Origin: Istiophorus platypterus
Lineage: Eukaryota; Chordata; Actinopteri; Istiophoriformes; Istiophoridae
NCBI GenBank assembly: GCA_016859345.1
Contig: CM029121.1
Span: forward strand, 9,327,911-9,391,910
Reading direction: 5' to 3'
Length of the DNA stretch: 64,000 bases
The notes beneath the pieces were generated by a model. That model made no database searches. It was not told the DNA's origin and was given only the letters and a program-made list of their open reading frames with translations. Each line of letters begins with the position of its first letter. Position 1 is the stretch's first letter. The translations under genes were made by a program, and so were the position numbers. This document shows positions 60,301 to 64,000 of the stretch, one piece after another.

Positions 60301-61416
60301 TGATGTGGGGGAAACTCATTGAAGTGCGAGCATGGGGAGGTTTTTTTTTTTTTTATTCGCTTGTTGTGTTATTCATCTCTTTCAATGCTCTTGATTAAAG
60401 ACAACACACCAATGCTGATACACACAGATGCAAGTTCCTGACTCCCCTCTCTCCCAATTTACTTGTGAGCCTCGCTGCCCACAAAGAGGAGGAGGGTCCT
60501 AGCTCCTAATGAAAATGTGACATCGACAGCACTGCACCACTACATTAAAATAAGTGAACTGTGGGATGTGCGAGGTAATTATTCCAGCTTAAATGTCAGC
60601 CTTGTTTACAAATGCGACACGAGCTCGGGCAGCTATTCAATGAGCCAGCGCTCTTCATATATTACAGTCAATAGGAAGCTCTATAGTGGTTTTCCTGCAC
60701 CCAAAAGACATCATCCTTAGTATTTTCGTGCTCTGAGGATACACAGAAAGGATAGAAAGGAATATAAAAAAACGACACAAAAGAACGAGGGGCTGGCAGA
60801 GCGCAGCCTGAAGATTGTGAGCTATGATGGAGCAGTTGTTGTGAAATTGAATTGAAAGGGTTGGGTGACAAATGTCACAGCGATTGCCACTGGTTTCGGA
60901 TCAAAGGGTAAATAAAAAAGATAAACTGTGCAGTCACCGGGGCTGGAAAGAACAGAAACATGGGGAACATTCCTCTCTGTACCTGCAAGAAGAAAAAAAA
61001 AAAAAACAAGCGTGGAAATTTCCTAAATAATGTAAATGTTTAAATTTATGACCCCAAGAATAAAAAAAAGTGGAACTTATATTGAAATCACGGCTTTTAA
61101 CATCAGCATTCAATATCTTTCCACATTGCCTTCCAAAGTAGAGGCCGTTCATTTTACACTACTGTAGTAGGAATGTATCCGAGAGCACTGGATGTGTGAA
61201 CTGACGGAAAGCCTGTCAATTAGAGTGGGAGCTGCAAATGTGAAGCCTGGGCTGGAAAATTAAGAAGTATCACCTTTCTGACTGTCAATGACAAAGTTTC
61301 CTTCCTCATTGCCCGCTGTGATGGAGTAAATTATACCATCACCATCTGGGTCTTTAGCCAGAACTGTGGCGACGAGCGTGTTGGGGCCTGCGTCTTCAGA
61401 AACAAACGTTCGGTAT
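18273..61416 (-). CDS. Type III (nonchordate-type, Hz-/CadN-like) classic cadherin, 27 exons, 5' partial
   Basis: This is a single-pass membrane protein expected to mediate calcium-dependent cell-cell adhesion, probably neural. The 27 exons join in one frame to 2,271 residues and a TGA stop. The visible order is about 11 cadherin repeats with DxNDNxPxF-type linkers, the nonchordate-specific domain, EGF, laminin G, EGF, laminin G, a cysteine-rich/EGF segment, a transmembrane helix near 2018-2041, and a tail with YDEEGGGE. EGF and laminin G modules between the cadherin repeats and a catenin-type tail define the type III classic cadherins (Drosophila CadN; chicken Hz-cadherin) and are absent from type I/II cadherins. 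Fat and Celsr proteins have other module orders and lack the p120 motif. The start codon, signal peptide and further repeats must lie beyond 64000. Orthology to Hz-cadherin is inference; family membership is firm. Confidence 0.93.
18843..19495 (-). other. Intron between exons 26 and 27, with TG microsatellite
   Basis: This 653-base intron (GTAAAC...CTCAG) carries a (TG)n array at 19124-19172. No other signal was recognised. Confidence 0.85.
19124..19172. repeat. TG microsatellite (intronic)
   Basis: This is a pure (TG)n array of about 49 bases. Confidence 0.95.
19496..19650 (-). CDS. Cadherin exon 26: inner transmembrane half and p120 juxtamembrane domain
   Basis: This 155-base exon encodes residues 2031-2082. 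VLMLGLFLYSC finishes the helix and WRRHKG is the stop-transfer sequence. DIRENVLNYDEEGGGEQDQ contains YDEEGGGE (2072-2079), the juxtamembrane core that binds p120-catenin in classic cadherins. The acceptor is cctcag/TG and the donor CAG/GTAAAC. It proves that the protein is a classic cadherin and not a Fat- or protocadherin-type one. Confidence 0.94.
22990..23560 (+). mobile_element. Decayed L2/Rex1-like LINE, reverse-transcriptase 3' part
   Basis: On the plus strand, around 23018-23065, translation gives FGVPQGTILGSDIF, the GVPQGxxLGPxLF motif of non-LTR retrotransposon reverse transcriptases. Further on, around 23255-23420, it reads NSAAGILTGKMKRPHNPHL and then LIDFKILILTYKAVN, matching the C-terminal region (AAR-LT...H-TP-L, then IDFKILLLTYKAL) of fish L2/Rex1-type elements. 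The two parts are separated by stops and deletions, so it is a dead fragment opposite to the cadherin gene. Confidence 0.72.
23879..23920. repeat. TG/TA compound microsatellite
   Basis: A (TG)n run of about 28 bases passes into a short TA stretch. Confidence 0.9.
25411..25661 (-). CDS. Cadherin exon 25: EGF3 and first half of transmembrane helix
   Basis: This 251-base exon encodes residues 1947-2030. RCPQGHLTK and then MCVYTLCASRPCRHGTC and YSCHCSEGYRGRHCE make the last EGF. A short NEDNN stalk leads into SMFAISICVMAFL, the outer half of the membrane helix. The acceptor is cacag/GTG and the donor CTAG/GTAGCT. The helix is interrupted by the next, 5.8 kb, intron. Confidence 0.93.
25662..28174 (-). 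other. Intron between exons 24 and 25
   Basis: This is a 2.5 kb AT-rich intron. It contains a CTCF-like motif on the minus strand at 26199-26213, and patches at 26390-26520 and 26800-26890 that look like dispersed AT-rich repeat. No exon was recognised. Confidence 0.75.
26199..26213 (-). promoter_or_regulatory. CTCF-like motif, minus orientation
   Basis: The complement reads ccactaggtggcagc, a close match to the CTCF core. It points toward the plus-oriented motif at 16970, i.e. the two are convergent. Confidence 0.45.
28175..28358 (-). CDS. Cadherin exon 24: end of laminin G2, Cys-rich segment
   Basis: This 184-base exon encodes residues 1886-1946. GCLRDVRFNSRPIPLD closes laminin G2. SIGCSSEACRKHHCSPPLVC begins a third EGF-like unit that ends in the next exon. 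The acceptor is caccag/GC. The donor that keeps the EGF frame is TGCAG/GTGCCG, a weak site; a better-looking GTAAAT eight bases on would break the frame. Confidence 0.85.
28359..29000 (-). other. Intron between exons 23 and 24 with regulatory-looking block
   Basis: This 642-base intron has an AT-rich but complex block at about 28680-28960 with clustered homeodomain-, Onecut- and E-box-like motifs, described separately. A short CA-rich patch lies near 28500-28575. Confidence 0.8.
28840..28920. promoter_or_regulatory. Candidate intronic enhancer core (TAATTA, ATCAAT, CAGCTG)
   Basis: Within about 80 bases there are ccaattaatcaattt, ttaattatttcatcaattac and cagctg. TAATTA is a LIM/paired-type homeodomain site, ATCAAT a Onecut core and CAGCTG an E-box. 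The combination is suggestive for a retinal gene, but there is no direct evidence of function. Confidence 0.3.
29001..29265 (-). CDS. Cadherin exon 23: rest of laminin G2
   Basis: This 265-base exon encodes residues 1798-1885. It carries VTQGLLAVSYNLGDGDYNIT, then DDGEWHEVELDRYGREFTLL (the W-H-x-V-x-L signature) and VVMIGNSFP. Putative N-glycosylation sites are NIT and NRS. The acceptor is cctcag/GTT and the donor CTTG/GTGGGT. Confidence 0.93.
29266..31584 (-). other. Intron between exons 22 and 23
   Basis: This is a 2.3 kb intron (GTGAGT...CTCAG). No repeat array, RNA or additional exon was recognised. Confidence 0.8.
31585..31751 (-). CDS. Cadherin exon 22: start of laminin G2
   Basis: This 167-base exon encodes residues 1742-1797. 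VAPEFSFDGRSHIQFQLSW opens a laminin G fold, then VQVGVRTRAAAGVILSLL and QDQNEYLRLE. The acceptor gacaag/TG has a weak pyrimidine tract; the donor GAG/GTGAGT is strong. It joins in phase 0 to VTQGLLAVSYNLGDG. Confidence 0.9.
32040..32223 (-). CDS. Cadherin exon 21: EGF2
   Basis: This 184-base exon encodes residues 1681-1741. After LYDLGSPAESSNTVAGCSLI comes a complete EGF with six cysteines: DQCTNMEQPLSCGQRGRC, then FNCLCGPGFTGPQC. The acceptor is ttcag/CTT and the donor AAAG/GTAAGT, a consensus site. It separates the two laminin G domains, as in CadN. Confidence 0.92.
32224..33532 (-). other. Intron between exons 20 and 21
   Basis: This is a 1.3 kb AT-rich intron carrying a compound TA/CA microsatellite at 32948-33019. 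Nothing else was recognised. Confidence 0.82.
32948..33019. repeat. TA/CA compound microsatellite
   Basis: A (TA)n run of about 30 bases is followed by a (CA)n run of about 40 bases with one CG interruption. Confidence 0.95.
33533..33656 (-). CDS. Cadherin exon 20: end of laminin G1
   Basis: This 124-base exon encodes residues 1639-1680. KYLNGSHVLHLGGVSKN and HYTGCIRNLLVDTK are the terminal LamG strands (LxLGG then GCIRN, with the conserved cysteine). The acceptor is cccag/GTA and the donor AAG/GTAAAA. It ends in phase 0. Confidence 0.92.
33657..35419 (-). other. Intron between exons 19 and 20
   Basis: This is a 1.8 kb AT-rich intron. No additional exon, RNA or named repeat was recognised. 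Confidence 0.8.
35420..35607 (-). CDS. Cadherin exon 19: laminin G1 continuation with extra cysteines
   Basis: This 188-base exon encodes residues 1577-1638. It reads HTCSSDNLCPISPN, then KEVRFTLDRCSSAIVME and RSSCEIRGVTPNRD. CadN-type LamG domains carry a similar long cysteine-containing loop between strands. The acceptor is ctacag/TAT and the donor AA/GTAAGA, leaving two bases of the split lysine. Confidence 0.88.
35720..35847 (-). CDS. Cadherin exon 18: laminin G1 middle
   Basis: This 128-base exon encodes residues 1534-1576, without internal methionine. ELIGGTPSLKINHGSGTLVL, then GVADRRWHRLDVRSNSK, gives the WHRLDV strand diagnostic of laminin G domains. The acceptor is cctcag/AG and the donor AAA/GTAAGA. 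It is joined to the next exon across an intron of only 112 bases. Confidence 0.9.
35848..37389 (-). other. Intron between exons 17 and 18
   Basis: This is a 1.5 kb AT-rich intron with several A-runs. Nothing else was recognised. Confidence 0.8.
37390..37604 (-). CDS. Cadherin exon 17: end of EGF1, start of laminin G1
   Basis: This 215-base exon encodes residues 1462-1533. RCHCPPQFEGPDCQ closes the EGF begun in the previous exon. GNGYAWFPPIRLCFDSHLSL and EFMTEEDDGLLLYAGPL start a laminin G domain, and DAEDYIAIE is the usual LamG strand. The acceptor is ctacag/GTG and the donor ATAG/GTAAAG. Laminin G modules normally bind ligands or stabilise the membrane-proximal ectodomain. Confidence 0.93.
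37605..39607 (-). other. Intron between exons 16 and 17
   Basis: This is a 2.0 kb intron. Positions 38340-38510 and 38990-39240 are complex, low-repeat sequence that could be conserved. The second holds ctaatcccc (Otx/Crx-like) and ctatatttat (MEF2-like). No exon was recognised. Confidence 0.75.
39608..39885 (-). CDS. Cadherin exon 16: end of NC domain, Cys-rich CE segment, EGF start
   Basis: This 278-base exon encodes residues 1370-1461. It opens LQSLLRVNVSQVQVDECMRT, then gives a cysteine-rich stretch (DEC, TDC, SGCS, VCGCAA) and the first half of an EGF, CSSYPSNPCLNGGTCIDTQN. The donor is CAG/GTGAGA inside the EGF. The acceptor could be cacag/CTG or, six bases later, ctgcag/TCA; both keep frame and differ by two residues. 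Confidence 0.9.
39886..40352 (-). other. Intron between exons 15 and 16
   Basis: This is a 467-base intron (GTATAT...CACAG), purine-rich on the plus strand. Nothing else was recognised. Confidence 0.85.
40353..40582 (-). CDS. Cadherin exon 15: NC (SEA-like) domain
   Basis: This 230-base exon encodes residues 1293-1369. It reads ITARDFIDSYVEGKSRLEMF, a strand set INIFSVADREEKTVDIHFYV, and a helix PEKLHTVLAAHKKK. In Drosophila classic cadherins the equivalent membrane-proximal NC region holds a proteolytic cleavage that leaves two associated chains. Whether cleavage happens here cannot be told from sequence. The acceptor is ctgaag/GC and the donor AAG/GTATAT. Confidence 0.9.
40583..41560 (-). 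other. Intron between exons 14 and 15
   Basis: This is a 978-base intron with a short GAA run at 41098-41114. Nothing else was recognised. Confidence 0.85.
41561..41745 (-). CDS. Cadherin exon 14: nonchordate-specific region
   Basis: This 185-base exon encodes residues 1231-1292. The acceptor is ctcag/ATA and the donor CAG/GTAATG. It reads YFGLNRSSGVLTV, SYWLKVGVSDGVWPDVISGV and VRELEEKAILSSASLRLTG. This is a degenerate cadherin-like beta sheet without the calcium linker, followed by the segment leading into the NC domain. Confidence 0.88.
41746..42484 (-). other. Intron between exons 13 and 14
   Basis: This is a 739-base intron, purine-rich near 41800-41840. Nothing else was recognised. 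Confidence 0.85.
42485..42578 (-). CDS. Cadherin exon 13: start of nonchordate-specific region
   Basis: This 94-base exon encodes residues 1200-1230 and two bases of the next codon. It reads GRMANAVLGKVYAPDPDEWD, matching the post-EC segment of CadN-type cadherins (a G-x-VY-x-D-x-D-D/E-WD pattern). The acceptor gaacag has a poor pyrimidine tract and sits just downstream of a TG-rich array. The donor is AA/GTAAGA. Frame and domain continuity with both neighbours support it. Confidence 0.85.
42579..43347 (-). other. Intron between exons 12 and 13
   Basis: This is a 769-base intron whose 3' end (transcript sense) is occupied by the CA/TG array at 42591-42674, almost touching the exon 13 acceptor. 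Confidence 0.85.
42591..42674. repeat. CA microsatellite next to exon 13 acceptor
   Basis: Imperfect CATG/CACG units (42591-42620) run into a pure (CA)n of about 50 bases. In transcript sense it is TG-rich and ends about 13 bases before the acceptor AG of exon 13. Confidence 0.95.
43348..44956 (-). CDS. Cadherin exon 12: 1.6 kb exon with EC w7-w11
   Basis: This 1,609-base exon encodes residues 664-1199 without interruption. Linkers mark the repeats: DINDNTPTF (about 740-748), DINDHVPKF (853-861), DENDNAPVF (961-969), DTNDNGPEL (1067-1075) and DQNDNAHQ (1180-1187). Repeats w8 and w9 start with cysteine-bearing segments (SCAPDNCHSSVPEN; EAWCGARVPES). Repeat w11 is less canonical and has NxS/T glycosylation sites (NRSS, NGSA). 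The acceptor is ctgcag/GTT and the donor AGG/GTGAGT. Neighbouring repeats are split over two exons each, so this exon suggests intron loss here or intron gain elsewhere. The open frame on the opposite strand is a shadow. Confidence 0.96.
44957..46521 (-). other. Intron between exons 11 and 12
   Basis: This is a 1.6 kb intron with three tandem copies of an 11-base attaccatcaa unit at about 45751-45783, followed by a short TA run at 45784-45802. Nothing else was recognised. Confidence 0.82.
46522..46805 (-). CDS. Cadherin exon 11: EC w6 body, start of EC w7
   Basis: This 284-base exon encodes residues 569-663. The acceptor is ccacag/GGG and the donor CAG/GTGAGA. It contains VFDIEPEVGTIFIAQPLDYE, LLVLASDGKWED and the linker NKNDEAPVF, a weakened DxNDNxPxF, then YYGSVTEELDGSPVFVLQ. 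It ends in phase 0, joined to VTATDPDKDADQG of the giant exon. Confidence 0.92.
46806..48241 (-). other. Intron between exons 10 and 11
   Basis: This is a 1.4 kb intron of complex sequence. Its short frames have no family resemblance, and no repeat array was found. Confidence 0.82.
48242..48385 (-). CDS. Cadherin exon 10: end of EC w5, start of EC w6
   Basis: This 144-base exon encodes residues 521-568 and splits a codon at each end. The acceptor is ttgcag/AC and the donor GAAG/GTATAT. It carries the intact linker SDVNDNKPVF, the repeat start YEVGVNENADVGM and the calcium strand SANDEDEG. A 200-base imperfect CA/TG array lies only 38 bases upstream of its acceptor. Confidence 0.9.
48421..48627. 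repeat. Long imperfect CA array next to exon 10 acceptor
   Basis: This is a 200-base CA array with regular CAGA/CAAA/CATA interruptions. Its edge is 38 bases from the acceptor AG of exon 10. Confidence 0.95.
49920..50110 (+). repeat. Dispersed fish-type repeat, copy 2
   Basis: It contains ttctgggaaatgcattttta, ttgcagttggttagatgaga, ccagcagctggttatcttaa and cttagcataaagactggaaa, the same element as 3785-4075 in the same orientation. Confidence 0.65.
50258..50444 (-). CDS. Cadherin exon 9: second half of EC w5
   Basis: This 187-base exon encodes residues 459-520. It has no internal methionine, so it is easily missed by start-codon-based ORF searches. The acceptor is ccacag/ATC and the donor CAG/GTGAGA. 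ITYSLLSDSSGDHHLFRIDP, the IIYTEAVFDREA turn and YLLEVQSEDGQ are cadherin-repeat strands. A basic, low-complexity loop, SARPGKNKQPNS, precedes the next linker. Confidence 0.88.
50445..50833 (-). other. Intron between exons 8 and 9
   Basis: This is a 389-base intron. Nothing was recognised in it. Confidence 0.85.
50834..50961 (-). CDS. Cadherin exon 8: first half of EC w5
   Basis: This 128-base exon encodes residues 416-458. The acceptor is ccttag/AT and the donor GAG/GTTAGT. It begins with the linker DVNDNVPFF, then YEASVTEGAQIGTSV and the calcium strand AHDKDLGLNGE. It ends in phase 0, continued by ITYSLLSD in the next exon. Confidence 0.9.
51260..51509 (-). CDS. Cadherin exon 7: body of EC w4, with GC donor
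   Basis: This 250-base exon encodes residues 333-415 and one base of the next codon. The acceptor is ttccag/ACA. The sequence runs through NREDGSASILVSEPLDYE and the AFTTVYVNIT strand. The only position that joins correctly to the next exon's VNDN linker is ACAG/GCATGA, a GC donor instead of GT. No GT lies nearby before an in-frame stop. The exon body is secure; the unusual donor is inferred from frame and domain continuity. Confidence 0.85.
51670..52080. repeat. Dispersed fish-type repeat, copies 3 and 4 in opposite orientation
   Basis: Positions 51690-51750 read ttagctcagcatgaagactg, then aggggaaacggttcgcctag (plus sense). Positions 51985-52050 read ggccagctgtttccccatct, then cagtctttatgctagctatg (the reverse complement of the same core). 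The two form an imperfect inverted pair. Confidence 0.6.
52750..52960 (-). repeat. Dispersed fish-type repeat, copy 5
   Basis: It contains gagctctgcaggtgctggta, gagctatttccccctgcttt and caatctttatgctgagctaa, ending tgcatttcccaaaatgtcaa. It is the reverse complement of the 49920-50110 element and nearly complete. Confidence 0.65.
53595..53762 (-). CDS. Cadherin exon 6: end of EC w3, start of EC w4
   Basis: This 168-base exon encodes residues 277-332 and is phase 0 at both ends. The acceptor is cacag/AGG and the donor GTG/GTACGT. It has the IIATDGGN strand, then the linker TNVKNQPPQW, in which the normal DxNDNxPxF acidic residues are replaced, so this inter-repeat junction may bind less calcium. 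The next repeat starts with YSVVIPENTARDTPIV. Confidence 0.88.
53763..56433 (-). other. Intron between exons 5 and 6
   Basis: This is a 2.7 kb intron with the TG array at 56321-56399 near its donor. Positions 54770-54920 are AT-rich but complex, with attaatctg, ttattatgc and ctaattagtaatt motifs (possible regulatory element). No extra exon was found. Confidence 0.78.
56321..56399. repeat. TG microsatellite next to exon 5 donor
   Basis: This is a (TG)n array with a single TTTG break. In transcript sense it is a CA repeat starting 34 bases inside the intron. Confidence 0.95.
56434..56606 (-). CDS. Cadherin exon 5: first half of EC w3
   Basis: This 173-base exon encodes residues 219-276. The acceptor is ttgcag/AC, so the split codon gives YEYFLREDTLVGTSF. 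The donor is CAG/GTCAGT. AAHDDDFGTNAAITY is the calcium-site strand and LQVNPVTGWVYV the turn before the second half. A TG/CA array of about 80 bases lies 34 bases into the downstream intron. Confidence 0.9.
56607..57013 (-). other. Intron between exons 4 and 5
   Basis: This is a 407-base intron. Nothing was recognised apart from a short T-run. Confidence 0.85.
57014..57184 (-). CDS. Cadherin exon 4: second half of EC w2
   Basis: This 171-base exon encodes residues 162-218. The acceptor is tttacag and the donor T/GTAAGT, a consensus site. It carries RRFDRERQREYSITVTATD and the intact linker LDQNDNSPKF, so both halves of the calcium site look functional. A long AT dinucleotide array begins about 66 bases upstream of its acceptor in the transcript sense. 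Confidence 0.9.
57185..57835 (-). other. Intron between exons 3 and 4 with AT array
   Basis: This 651-base intron holds an (AT)n array at 57251-57337 and an adjacent TCCA/TCTA tetranucleotide patch at about 57345-57400. Confidence 0.85.
57251..57337. repeat. AT microsatellite near exon 4 acceptor
   Basis: This is an (AT)n run of about 85 bases followed by an imperfect ATCC tetranucleotide tract. It starts 66 bases from the exon 4 acceptor. Confidence 0.95.
57836..58004 (-). CDS. Cadherin exon 3: first half of EC w2
   Basis: This 169-base exon encodes residues 106-161. The acceptor is tatcag/TGC and the donor CAG/GTAGAG. It contains SVLENQPTGT, the DADEGANGKVKY calcium-site strand and the FRIHPDTG turn, all typical of a cadherin repeat. 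It starts with CQQY, adding a cysteine at the repeat boundary. Confidence 0.9.
58005..59552 (-). other. Intron between exons 2 and 3
   Basis: This is a 1.5 kb intron with a G-rich patch (gggggtgggggtgggggggt) at about 58447-58466 and T-runs near 59147. No extra exon was found. Confidence 0.8.
59553..59725 (-). CDS. Cadherin exon 2: second half of EC w1
   Basis: This 173-base exon encodes residues 48-105. It completes the split glycine of the previous exon, and its donor is GAG/GTGAGG. It supplies the YVLNVTATDDNAS strand and the linker DDVNNNKPVFEE. The usual DxNDNxPxF motif is changed to DVNNNKPVF, so one acidic calcium ligand is replaced by Asn. It ends in phase 0. Confidence 0.88.
59726..61273 (-). 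other. Intron between exons 1 and 2 of the window
   Basis: This is a 1.5 kb intron. Positions 60060-60720 are complex, evenly composed sequence (ttgtttaca forkhead-like, ggtaattatt) that could include a conserved element. No extra exon was found. Confidence 0.78.
61274..61416 (-). CDS. Cadherin exon 1 of window: start of EC repeat w1
   Basis: This 143-base exon encodes residues 1-47, with one leading base and one trailing base of split codons. On the minus strand the acceptor reads tctgcag and the donor G/GTGATA. The protein has the N-terminal half of a cadherin repeat: FVSEDAGPNTLVATVLAKDPDGD, which contains the family's ED and DPDGD calcium-site positions, then FVIDSQKG at the turn before the second half. 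The leading base shows that a further upstream exon exists outside the window. Confidence 0.88.
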
Positions 61417-62061
61417 CTGCAAGGAAGAGCTCCAGTTTAGCAAGTGCAAGGAAGTGAGAGTACAAACACATGGAAGTCACAAGTCAATGATAGAAACACA
61501 CACAGACAGGAGATATGAATCGTTCACATGGTCCAAAGCATCAGCAGGCTGATTGGACTTATGGTTGTGGCTTTTGCTTGTCACTATGATTTAACCTGTC
61601 CTCTTAGCTGGCAAGACCAGAGAAAAATGATAATGTCTACTGGGATGTTGAAGTCATTGAACAAATGCTGCTTCTCCATACCCAGCCCACTGTGGGCCAT
61701 TTGATCCAGTGCCTTTTAAAATGTCAACAGTGATTTGCTTGCTCTGTGGTGCTGGGCAGCGAGATGTCCATCGAGACACATGAGACTGATGTACCACTGT
61801 GGCACAACGCACAATAGGGTGGAGATGAACTGCGTGACTCGGAGGACGCGGAGATGGAGAGAAATGGAAAGCAGAGCGAAAGGCCAGAGAGGAGAGAGGA
61901 GCAGGTGACAAAAAGGAAGGCTGCCACTGAAATGACAGGTAAAACGATATGTGGAAGTGAGAGAGACAGGAGCTGGATATAAGAGAGGGCGGCGTCCTCA
62001 CAGAGTTTGAGTTGATTCGTCAGCAGAACCCTGTGAGAATTTTGGCTGTATCCTCCTCTAA

Positions 62062-62151
<90 letters not shown>

Positions 62152-64000
62152 AGGTGGGGGCGGGGGAAGTGCCGGGCCGGGGGTCGGTGTCTGCGTTGAG
62201 AAGTCAGAGGTGATTGATGGTTTACAGAAGAACGCTGATGGGTGATTCATCTCCGCCAGCTGCAGCAGTCTCCGTGGCAACATGAGTGACCTGTAATCTG
62301 TCAGCGGGCTCAGAGGCCACCTCTCTGCAGCTCTGTGGGATGAGACATATACTGTACACTCCCTCTGCCTTTCTTCATGAAGCATCTCCTTACATCTCAC
62401 TGAACTGAGAATTTATACTCAGACAGAGTACACTCGGCTGTCTATCTACTTGTCCCGCTCGTCTGGATATTTGCATTTCCGCAGGATCTCTGCTTGTCCG
62501 ACCCTCACTTCAATCACTTTTAGCCTCTCTACAACTCATTCAGAGGTGAACTAACAGGGCGTGCTGGGAAATATTAACCTGTCCAATCGCATGTACATGT
62601 AGTTAGTTAGTTAGTCTGACGTAGGGTGCATCAGCCCACCTCTACATGTCTGTCTTTGTGCTGTTTTTGGACACTGTCTTCTTCTGCCCCAGCAGCATTT
62701 ATCTACATGTCACTCAGTGACAGTGTGACGAAGCAGCCAACACAGCCTGCCTGGCAAATTGCCTGGGTTTCTAGCTATCTATCTGATGGTCTGGCAAAAG
62801 TATTTGTCTGACTGCCAACACTCTCCATATCTGACTACCCATCTCCTGTCTAATCACCTTGTATTTTTTGGTAGTTTCTACTCGCTTGCCCCGCAACCGT
62901 GTTTCAGTGTGTGTGTGTCTTTCTCCTCAGTTTCATGTTCGCTGTTTGTTTGGCTATGTGTCTAGCCACCCACTGAGACTGACACCTGACAATGCGACGA
63001 GAGCAGGCACCAGAGCTGTGCAACAGTCTTCTGTGAAGGTCACTGAAACATGACTGACAGGACAAGCGGCTTGCTTAAATGCAGCGGAGCCACGGTGACA
63101 GTTGCTGCCCACCCACTCACGGAGCTTTGCCAAAAAAGTGGACAAGGACACATTGAATTGCATCTGTATGTCAGTTTACTGCATTCCTTTAGAGATCGCA
63201 AAAATAAATGAAGCCGTGCGAATGGTTAACTTTACTACATCGTTTAAAAAGAGGCATTTTTCTAGGGAATCCCCTCAACAGGATTTGAAAGTATCAATGT
63301 CACCCTTTGTTTGCAGTTAATGTGTGAGAAGTGACTAACAGACTGTTTTAGTGCAAGATGGCTCTGATTAAGACACTGAAATAAAATATATCGAGTTTGT
63401 CTTACTGGTAGTGATTTTACAACTGCAGTGTTGACACAAGTTGGCCACTATTCATGGCAGGACTCCCAGCATCAAATATTGTTGCGATGAATAGCCTGAA
63501 GGAAGGCAGGTCTGTGATGTGGGATGTAATGAACTATATCTCTGTGATGTAACTATGTTGTCTGCTCATGGAGCAGACACGATATAATGAAACGTGATCA
63601 GCTGACGAATCTGAGGCGAAGCAGTACCAACAGGAGGAATGTTTTTTAAACTTCTCACTTTGGTGACAATCTTTGAGCTTTGCAGCTAAACTCCAAGTTT
63701 AAGAATCAATCGCATTTTTTTGTCTTGATATTGCACATTTTTTATTCTAATACATAGTCTGCTATGTTTGGAGCTCTCAATAAGCAGGTATTGTTATCAA
63801 TTACTATATCAATATCAACTTTCTCTTAAAGGCCATATCATAGTCCTGATTTTATTTCGAGGGTAGAATATTTTAAAAATATTTAGTGCGGGAAGCCACT
63901 CTTGTTTGGTTCAAGTTAAAAAGTAGAAGGACTCAAAATAAACTGCAAATGAGCGAATCCAAAATTAACAGGAAAACTCAGTGAAGAAACAGGGGTTTAT
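61417..64000 (-). other. Upstream intron of the cadherin gene, running off the window
   Basis: No further cadherin-like exon is visible on the minus strand before the right edge, although exon 1 starts with a split codon and so must be preceded by another. The stretch holds a long TG array at 62065-62150 followed by a G-rich tail, and otherwise complex non-coding sequence. Confidence 0.7.
62065..62150. repeat. TG microsatellite with G-rich flank
   Basis: A pure (TG)n array of about 86 bases is followed by ggaggtgggggcgggggaag. Confidence 0.95.

Noticed and set aside
18273..61416. Identity as N-cadherin (cdh2), Fat, Celsr or protocadherin
   Set aside because: EGF and laminin G modules exclude cdh2 and protocadherins. 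YDEEGGGE and the NC domain exclude Fat and Celsr.
61654..62001. Minus-strand frame of 115 codons upstream of exon 1 as a possible signal-peptide exon
   Set aside because: The hydrophobic start is part of a Ser/Pro/Phe-rich pyrimidine run. There is no suitable donor phase linked to exon 1 and no cadherin feature.

Overview
The window looks like a piece of a ray-finned (teleost) fish genome. It is AT-rich and intron-rich, and it is full of long CA/TG and TA microsatellites. It also holds fish-type dispersed repeats and a decayed L2/Rex1-like LINE fragment. I found only one protein-coding gene. It lies on the minus strand, with 27 exons between 61416 and 18273, and its 5' part continues beyond the right edge of the window.

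The gene encodes a very large type III (nonchordate-type) classic cadherin. This is the family of Drosophila CadN, annotated in fish as neural-cadherin-like, whose described vertebrate member is chicken Hz-cadherin of retinal horizontal cells. I assembled the exons by hand from splice sites and phase. All 26 junctions keep one open frame, giving 6,817 coding bases: 2,271 residues plus stop, preceded by one base of a split codon. Residue numbers below count from the first complete codon in the window. From N to C terminus the order is: about 11 cadherin (EC) repeats (1 to about 1190), the nonchordate-specific/SEA-like region (about 1195-1385), a first EGF, a laminin G domain, a second EGF, a second laminin G domain, a third cysteine-rich/EGF segment, one transmembrane helix (about 2018-2041), and a cytoplasmic tail. 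The tail has a clear p120-catenin motif (YDEEGGGE) but a very degenerate beta-catenin-binding region.

Region by region: 1-17800 is a gene-free flank downstream of the gene, with microsatellites, dispersed repeats, homeodomain-motif-rich blocks that could be conserved non-coding elements, and a good CTCF-like motif at 16970. Positions 17804-18272 are the probable 3' UTR. From 18273 to 28358 lie the tail, membrane and last EGF exons in large introns, one of which carries the LINE remnant. From 29001 to 42578 lie the laminin G, EGF and nonchordate-specific exons. Positions 43348-44956 are one 1.6 kb exon carrying several cadherin repeats. From 46522 to 61416 are small exons for the more N-terminal repeats. 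Positions 61417-64000 hold no exon that I can see and belong to an intron of the same gene.

No RNA gene, CRISPR, operon or complete transposon was found. The main points of interest are the persistence of a nonchordate-type cadherin in a vertebrate, its eroded catenin-binding tail, a GC splice donor, microsatellites lying within tens of bases of several splice sites, and regulatory-looking blocks with retina-type homeodomain and Onecut motifs.
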